Below the pieces are notes generated by a model. It ran no database searches, was not told the DNA's origin, and worked only from the letters and a program-made list of their open reading frames with translations. A stretch of 64,000 nt of DNA from Pterobdella sp. o SKG-2022 (Eukaryota > Annelida > Clitellata > Hirudinida > Piscicolidae). The translations under genes and the position numbers were made by a program. Shown in pieces: positions 56,909 to 64,000 of this stretch; position 1 is the first letter of the stretch; each line of letters starts with the position of its first letter. The DNA is taken from assembly GCA_964035795.1 (NCBI GenBank), contig OZ038323.1, positions 10,472,291 to 10,536,290 of the forward strand, written 5' to 3'.

Positions 56909-59900
56909 TCAAGGGCAATTAGCTAGGATGTGAGCAAGGGTTGCAGAGACAGACCTAGGAGTGCCCCCGTGTGTTGCGAGCATCAACAGGCGTTGTTGGT
57001 GTCGGGCCATTTGGCTAAAGTTTTCGGGATTTTCTGAAAGGCTGCGTAGAGTGCTAGCCACCCTATTTAGAACGTCGATTGAAGTAGATGCAGAGAATGG
57101 GTGGTGCATTGAGTGATGGTGGTGAGATGTGTCTACAGTTGATAAACGGCCGTCAAGAATCGATTCCAGAAAGTCAATGAGGGATGAGATGAAGGATCGT
57201 TGAAGAGCCAAAATGCGGGAAACCGATGGGTGAGATGGCATCAATCTCGAAATCAAGCCGATGCTCATCTCCCTTACCACCAGAGGTTGTCTGTTTTCAA
57301 AAAGGTTGACCAGAGTGGTGAAAAGAGAAAAGATGCGTGCAAATGGCGGCATGGCAAAAATCAGATCGACATTATTGTCTAAAACACACAATTTACACAG
57401 CGCCTCCAACGACAAGCGACGAAAAGACACAGAGACGGAAGCTTTGGGCTCCTCGAAGGGACACACCATCCAGTGAAGGAGGGCATCAACCAGAGGCTTC
57501 ACGACCTCATCAGGGTAATTGGTCAGATCCATCCTTCCTGCCACATTCGCCAGCACCACCATTGCATCCTCCCTCAGATTCTCCGCCACAGACCACCACC
57601 ATGAACCCTCTTCACATTTCAACCCTTCACTCTTTTCAACGTCCTTTTGGTTAGTTCTTGTACTCGAGATATTTTGATTCACATCCAACTGTTTATGTCG
57701 GTGCTTAAAGAGGAGTAAACGACTAAGAAGTGTGACTACGCCACAGTGGGATACAATCTCCTTATCGGAGACGAAAGAAAGGTTCCTCAACAAAGAAGAA
57801 ATCAATAAACACCTTTTTACAACACCTCCCATCTCATCCCCCACCTCTGCAAACGCTTCCTCTTCCACCCCCAACACTTCCCCATCCAAAAATCCATGTT
57901 TTATATTTTCATCTTCATGGTATTCTTCATAGAGAGGTTTGAAAGGTTGCTGGTCGAGAGAAAGAGTAAAAATGGCCTCGAGTTGTGAGCAGGATAGTGG
58001 AGCAGAAGAATCGTCAACGAAGAGATTAACTTCTTTGATGGACTTTAATAATTTCTCGTGCCTGTCATAAGGTTTTCTTTTTACTCTGGGAATTGGAAGA
58101 AGGTCAACTTTTTCCTCTTTCACAATATTTTCATCACTTGGTGGCTCTTCTTTTGGGGAATCCAACAACTCATCCACGTCAATTTCATATTCTAAGTCAT
58201 TATTTTTATTTTCACAAACGAGTTTTTTAAATGGAGGAGGGAAAGATGTGGTGAGAGGTGGTACAATGTGTTGAGTGGTGTCTCCTCTACCCATCATCCA
58301 GTCGAAACATCCACTCTCTATTCCATCTTCCACGTCCCATTCCTTTTTACTGTACCACTTCAATTCCTCAATACCTTCACTCTTTTTAGCTACCTTGTTT
58401 ATTTGCTCGATCTCGTCGGTTTCCAAATAAAATCTCTTGATGATCGTGCCATGTTCAGCCCCCTCATCACCCTCCCTCCTCCTCTTCAACTTATTTTGAA
58501 CATGAGCATTGATCTCCAACTCTTGAAAATTATCCTTAGGAAAGAGGGAGACCAATATCCACCTCAGATGGCTGCACAGGGCTTCCAAAACTCCAGGAAG
58601 ACACGCCATAGTGGCATCGGTAGCTGACAGGATCATCAGGATGTCCAGGGCCCAGGATGTTTCTGCTGCTAAACCACTCTTCAGCGCCATCAGCACCCTC
58701 CATGTGTCCACTGGGCCTGTGAGTAGTGGTGGTGATAATTGCAGCGATAATATATAATGATATAGTATGCTGAACTAATCAAAACTCAGACCACTGCTGT
58801 CTTAATATATTTATCGAAAACATCATAAATTCAATGCAAAAACCCTGAGAATTATTTAATGCACTATTATTTGTAAAGCCTATCTGAAATAAAAAATACA
58901 GTAAACATAAGTTTATTTATAAATTCGAAGCTTTTGCTAAGTTTAACATATAACAAAATACACTAAATGCAATGATGTTAAACGCAACGATCTAAAGCTT
59001 TAATTACAATTATAAAAACAATGGAAGCTATTTATGCGTATTATACGGTATAAGACATCAAAGGCATAAAGAGTTTGCGCATATGCTGCTCATGGTTAAA
59101 GTTTATCAAACCTTGTCAAATAATATGAAATATATAATCAATAAGCACATACATATACACACAATTGAGTTAGCGCGCACATTTATTTTCAATAAAGTAC
59201 AATACTTTCCTATAAATTAGTTTATCATATGGCGGTGCAGACCTTTGGATAATTGAGGTGAATGGATCAATAAATACACCAATAATCACTAGACTTTTTT
59301 GAAAAAGTACTCATAAAATAAGTGTACTACAGTATAAACTATATTAAAACTACCACGATAAGGTAACAACAAATAGCAATTGATAAAATTAGAAATGTAA
59401 CGGATGTTCTGATACTAAGTGAAGTACCTAAATATAAAAGCAAGTAATTTATTTGGTAAAACACGAAGATTTTAACCAACCAACCACACATTATAAAGCA
59501 TCATGTGTTTTCTTAATTTTACATTCAAAAGTATAATTTACCCGACCATGCTAGCGTGTGAACGGACGTGAAAATAATCACGACGATGTTAAAAGCCTTA
59601 GAATTTCAACTTTGATTATGAAACAACTAATATACAAAAACAAATGGAAATAAATAACTTGGAATTAGCACATCTGATAACATTCAAAAACTCAGTTTGA
59701 ACAACTTTTTGATATATATTTTGATGTAATAAGCGCCTCAGTTGATTCTTTAGCGCTATCTAAATTGCTATTATTATCATCATCATTATATACATAGTTG
59801 GCTATCAAATCTATCGATTGGCAATTGAACGACTCACTGATGTGCCGCAGGGTGAGTCTGGCTGGAGGCTGGGGTGAGGGCTTGGTTGCCTCCACAGACC

Positions 59901-62900
59901 CCATTGGAAAGTTCATGTTGCTAGATGACAGTAGATTGCTCATCAGTCCGTATCGCTGGTGGTGATGAAAATCATCGTCATTCTTATGAAAATATGTATT
60001 ACAATTAATACTTATATGTAACTATTAGTTTTATCATATAATAATATTCCAAATTTGAATTAACACTGTTTCTTAAGTAATTGCAATCATGGGTAAGCTC
60101 CAAAGGTTCACAAAGCATCGATATCACAAACAACATCACAAACTCACAGGAGGCTCAGATCGGTATGGAGTGTGTTGAGGCCACGAACCTGCAAATGTAA
60201 CGTTAAGCTGCATACTCTTACAAGTTACCTCTATCGGCTATCAAGAACTATGGGAATGACTCCAACATAGAGTGTTATATTCTAATACATCATTACTCAA
60301 CAATGATAGGATTATGGTATGTCCGATTATGATGACGTCAACACAGTGAAAAGATGGATGGTGATAGTGGCGTCAAGTGAAAAAGAGCACGTGATTATCG
60401 CTAAAAGTGAATTACGACACAACTATGTCAAATACCTTGATTGTCTTCATGTAGTCTACGATTGTCAGCAAAAGGAAGTCGTTGGTGGGGATGGATGGAG
60501 GGATAATTGGATGAGTGGAAAGCGGGATGTTGTTGATGGGTGGGCGAATGGTAGGATGAGAAGTTGGATGGGTGGGGAGAGGGATGGGACGATGGGTATT
60601 TATAAGGAGGATGCTCATTCGCTAGCCCACCCTGCGGCTCCAGCCTGCGGTGGTTTTATTGGCAGCATTATGTATAAATATTGGCCTTTTTATTTACACT
60701 ATGCTTTTAAGATTGAAGAAAAAGTGGTAAATTATACTGCTGTGAATGCTAGATCAAACTGATGCAAAGGAATTTTATTCAGCCTTTAACTTTATTAGCT
60801 GAACAAGCAATACAACATAATGCATCGTGAGATATTTCTATTCAAATAACCACCACTGGAGCGCAACAAACGATGCACAGAAGTGCCTACTTGAGTCTAA
60901 AGTGGGGAGGAGAGGTGAGGGAGACGTGGCTGCATGGTGAAGTAAGCTCTGAGTCTATCAAGTCTTCGTGGTTCGATGCAGAGTCTGTGTGTGTGTTGTA
61001 GGTGTGCATGTGTTTTTGATGTTGAAGCTATGGTTTTGAGTGAAGTTAATAGATGTGATGGTTGGATCAAATGCAATGTGGATGTATTTCTGTGATTAAC
61101 TTCACAGTGATTTGGATGTGTGTTGATGGAATGATTGGCATGCACTAGTGGTTAAGAGTGTGTGAGATTGCTTGAAGTGCTGATGGAGTGATGAGATGTG
61201 TGTGTGTGTGTGTGTGTGTGTTTAAATGAAGCATTACAGATCTATGCGTACATAATAAGAAAATTTGAATAAGTATATTGTATTGTATTATAGAATTGTA
61301 TCGCACAATAATGCTACCTGATTCAACATTATGCGTCTCATTCTTCTTGTAATTTTTGTCAATGGAGGCAAGAAATATGGCTGGGTCGATGTCCCCTCTG
61401 TCATACTTGCACTCATAAGGGTACAAAAACCTGGGTTGGTGGGGATGGCATTTGAATGATGAGTTGGTGGCGTGGTGGCAGTTGAAATTACTGGTTAAGG
61501 TTACTATGATTAAATGTTTGAAACCAAAAAACTTTGAAGTCTGAGTTGTTTTATTTGAAACGTTATAAAAACATGAAAATAATTATTTGAAATTTTTAAA
61601 CATGAAAAGCAAGTCAGATCATCAAGTCAGCGAAATTTGATAGAAAAATCATGAGCTTTTATAAAATCGAAACTCCAACAAGATCAAATATTTGCAGAAC
61701 AAACCTGGCGTAATTTTTTTTGAGTGTGAAGCCTGCAGAGCTGGAGGACCCCAGTGCCAGCATCGAACTCACCTCTCTCCACCTCTTGTGCTTCGTCACC
61801 TATGCACCATTCAATAAAATGTTGAAGAATGGAGGAACTTGAACGATTTAAAAAATATTTTTATGAGAGAAGTGAAGGAATTGCAACGATTCAAGAATGG
61901 TTTTAACACTTATTGCTGAAAACGCGATGTAATTATCATCATCGTCGTTGTCATGATAGTGTGTTTTGATGCAAGCATAAATTGAAGGGGATTTAAATGA
62001 TTTAATGGACAAGCATGATAACCTCAATCATGCCGCCCTTCATTTTGACAGCCTGGTACAGAGCAAACAGATCGAGCTTGCCAGACTGGGGCTTGCCCGT
62101 GAGGTTCTTGAGTCGCTGCATGAACTCGCCCCTCTCCAGCCACGAGGACCCCTTGTGCTGTCATTCATGTCGTTTAATCCCGTGTTTTAATGCATAAAAG
62201 AAGCAATTTTATTTATCATTGTGATATAATCTTGCCATTTATTTTTTAAAAAGTAGCAAAGAAGAATTTATACTGACATGCATCAAAAACGACAAAACTG
62301 CGGGTGATAATAACGTTTCGCAAAAAAATGAAGACAATGTTAGAAAGATACAAAAAGATGCAAAAAAAAAAAATAAAAGAAAGAATTGTTTAAAAGGAGA
62401 TATGAAAGGAACGAGAAGAGAGGCTTATAAGCAGCGTCTCGGAGTATTGATCTTAATTTAAATGCAGGCGAGGCGTCCTAGTAATGATGCGTCTGTACTC
62501 TTCCTTGCCGTCTCATTACCCTCGCATTGTCTCTCTTTAAAAAACTCCTTATAACGCCAACACTATTACTACTACTGTTACCATTACTAATAATACTGCT
62601 ACTAATGTAACCATTACTACTACTACTGCTGCTATTACTAACTCGAAATGAACGGATAAAATCACTTACAGTTTGTTGTAGAAAAACTTACAAAATAAAT
62701 ATTGCTAAAAATGCCAATAGTACTATTATTAAAACTAGTATTATTGATATATGAAATAGAATTCAAAGCACTATTATCAGTATGTAAGAATATTATTACT
62801 GGGACATGGATATTACTACAAACGGCCATGGCCTTTTTATTGTCCCACAATTGATGTCTTGCATTTATCTTACCGATCTATAATTCGCTTCTCTTTTATG

Positions 62901-64000
62901 CTACAATGATCAAACAATTTGACGAAATTATTTTGATGTCTTTTGTATCATCTTTATTGATAATCTCCCTAGAATTTCATAGATATTAAATCGAGAAAAT
63001 TTAGCGGGAATGTTTTCTTTAAAATCACTACCAAATGAGAAATTCTAAAGAACGCGTGGTTCCTTCAACTGCGCGTCTAAAGAATGAAACAGAATGAAAG
63101 GAAAGAAAGTCTTAGTGCAATAATTTATGAAATACAGTGTGAAAAGAGTGAATAAAATTAGAATAGATTATACAATGCCTTTTTCTTCAGTGAATGTTTT
63201 AAATTTTCAATTTCAGGATGGAAATTGAATGTTTTTTAGCAATTTACGATCATCAAGTATTAGTGATAGAGATTAACATTGTGCGTAAGCAGATGAAACT
63301 TCAAACAGCATAAATTAGGTTCAGGTGCTAGTGAAGAAAAAGGGCAGAGATGCAGTTTAAAATATAATTCATTACATAAAAAACATCAAAAGGCGGCTTA
63401 AACATATGCATTAAATGCAAACTAAACAGTCAGTATGGAGCCTACCTGATGGTTAGAATCGTGGGGGGCAGGAGTGAGGCATGGTGAACGACTGTGGCTC
63501 TCCTTGGAGCTCCCAGGCCTGGGAGGTTGACTCCTGCCCTCATCTCTACCTTCCGATCCTGTTTCAAGTTGCTATTTGAATTCTCTGTCCTCTATAGATA
63601 AAATAATCTATGGACAAGTACCGTGATTTCTGGGATCTGGAGAAAGAGCATTAAAATGATTGGGTGGCGGCATAGACACTATAGGTTTTTGAAAAGGATG
63701 TTTTGAGTTGTTGGCTTCAAGAACAGACCCGCCTGACATCATGCCCCAGTGTTGGGTTGGTCGAGGGGATGAGATGAGGGGTGATGCTCTAAAGGTGTGC
63801 TCTTCGGTTGGTGGAGGGCCGAAGTGGGGACCACTCTGTTGGGGGTGGTAGTGCTGGAAAGGTGGTCGATAAGAGGGGTAGTTGAATGCTTCGTGTCGAT
63901 ATGTCTCAGGCCTATGCATCATTGGGTGTCCTCTAATGTAATTGTTGTTGTTCCTATAATTGACATTATTGTAATATCTGTACGCTTGTCTGATTTGGTA
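56909..64000 (-). CDS. ARID1: ARID1 (osa/BAF250) SWI/SNF subunit, 3' part
   Basis: Ten exons (minus), phases matching: 63622-64000 (runs off the edge), 63446-63558, 62023-62157, 61705-61799, 61318-61430, 60891-60984, 60436-60644, 60148-60188, 59838-59982 and 56909-58716; 1043 residues in view. The ARID DNA-binding domain is spread over three exons (FMQRLKNLTGKP, LDLFALYQAVKMKGGMIEVT, KHKRWREVSSML, LGSSSSAGFTLKKNYARFLY, PYECKYDRGD). A Pro/His/Ser-rich linker follows, then MNFPMGSVEATKP...RLTLRHIS and the large C-terminal BAF250_C/armadillo-like domain: WRVLMALKSGL, DWMMGRGDTTQHI, LREDAMVVLANVAGRMDL, LLHWMVCPFEEP, LCVLDNNVDLIFAMPPFARI. ARID1 proteins are large DNA-binding core subunits of the BAF chromatin-remodelling complex in the nucleus. 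The first part of the protein lies outside the window. The start of the 59838-59982 exon has a second possible acceptor (before CGATAC) in the same frame. Confidence 0.94.
61197..61222. repeat. (GT)n microsatellite
   Basis: About 13 GT units, read as (AC)n in the ARID1 transcript. It lies in the intron after the last ARID-domain exon, whose acceptor is also an AC-rich tract (CACACACACAG). Confidence 0.93.

Noticed and set aside
57337..58627. Plus-strand open frames over 57.3-58.6 kb
   Set aside because: Antisense shadows of the 602-codon terminal exon of ARID1.
60319..60762. Open frame of 147 codons on the plus strand
   Set aside because: It is antisense to a Pro/His/Ser-rich ARID1 exon (60436-60644) that has matching splice phases.

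Overview
The window is animal (metazoan) nuclear DNA: very AT-rich, packed with micro- and minisatellites, with one 200-N assembly gap. I can assemble six genes from it. Five are multi-exon, with GT-AG introns whose phases match throughout, apart from one apparent 2-nt shift in the last exon of the lectin gene. The sixth is an intronless SMU1. A Lim1-class homeobox gene, a nicotinic receptor alpha subunit and an ARID1/BAF250 gene show an animal with a nervous system. The repeat-rich scaffold style and protein divergence fit a lophotrochozoan, perhaps a leech-like annelid; that placement is inference.

Layout. 1-9663: no gene seen; GATA, AGT and poly-A/T-rich DNA. 9664-26192 (+): a membrane gene with a SUEL-type lectin module, a CUB-like module and one transmembrane segment, cut up by Asn- and Gln-rich insertions; its introns hold most of the minisatellites and a 677-bp GATA array. 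26193-32571: no gene; triplet arrays including a 1.06-kb AGT/AGC array. 32572-38846 (-): complete Lhx1/5 (Lim1) orthologue in eight exons with a very long Asn-rich C-terminus. 38847-44752: intergenic, with the gap and a paired-CRE element. 44753-46294 (+): SMU1. 46695-53059 (-): nicotinic acetylcholine receptor alpha subunit in nine exons; its seventh intron carries a decayed antisense non-LTR retrotransposon. 53669-55288 (+): PDZD11 orthologue in seven small exons. 56909-64000 (-): 3' part of ARID1 (osa/BAF250), ten exons in view, running off the right edge.

The genes do not form a pathway. Their arrangement is notable: SMU1 and the receptor gene converge with about 400 bp between stop codons, the receptor gene and PDZD11 start head-to-head 609 bp apart, and PDZD11 converges on ARID1. 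No new multi-gene system was found. The most unusual items are the receptor's M2 pore segment with Asn at the normally Leu 9' gate position, the invasion of coding exons by AAT/CAA repeats, an Lhx intron whose two ends are complementary GU and AC repeats, and a dispersed family of short retroposon tails, one copy of which matches the tail of the intronic LINE.
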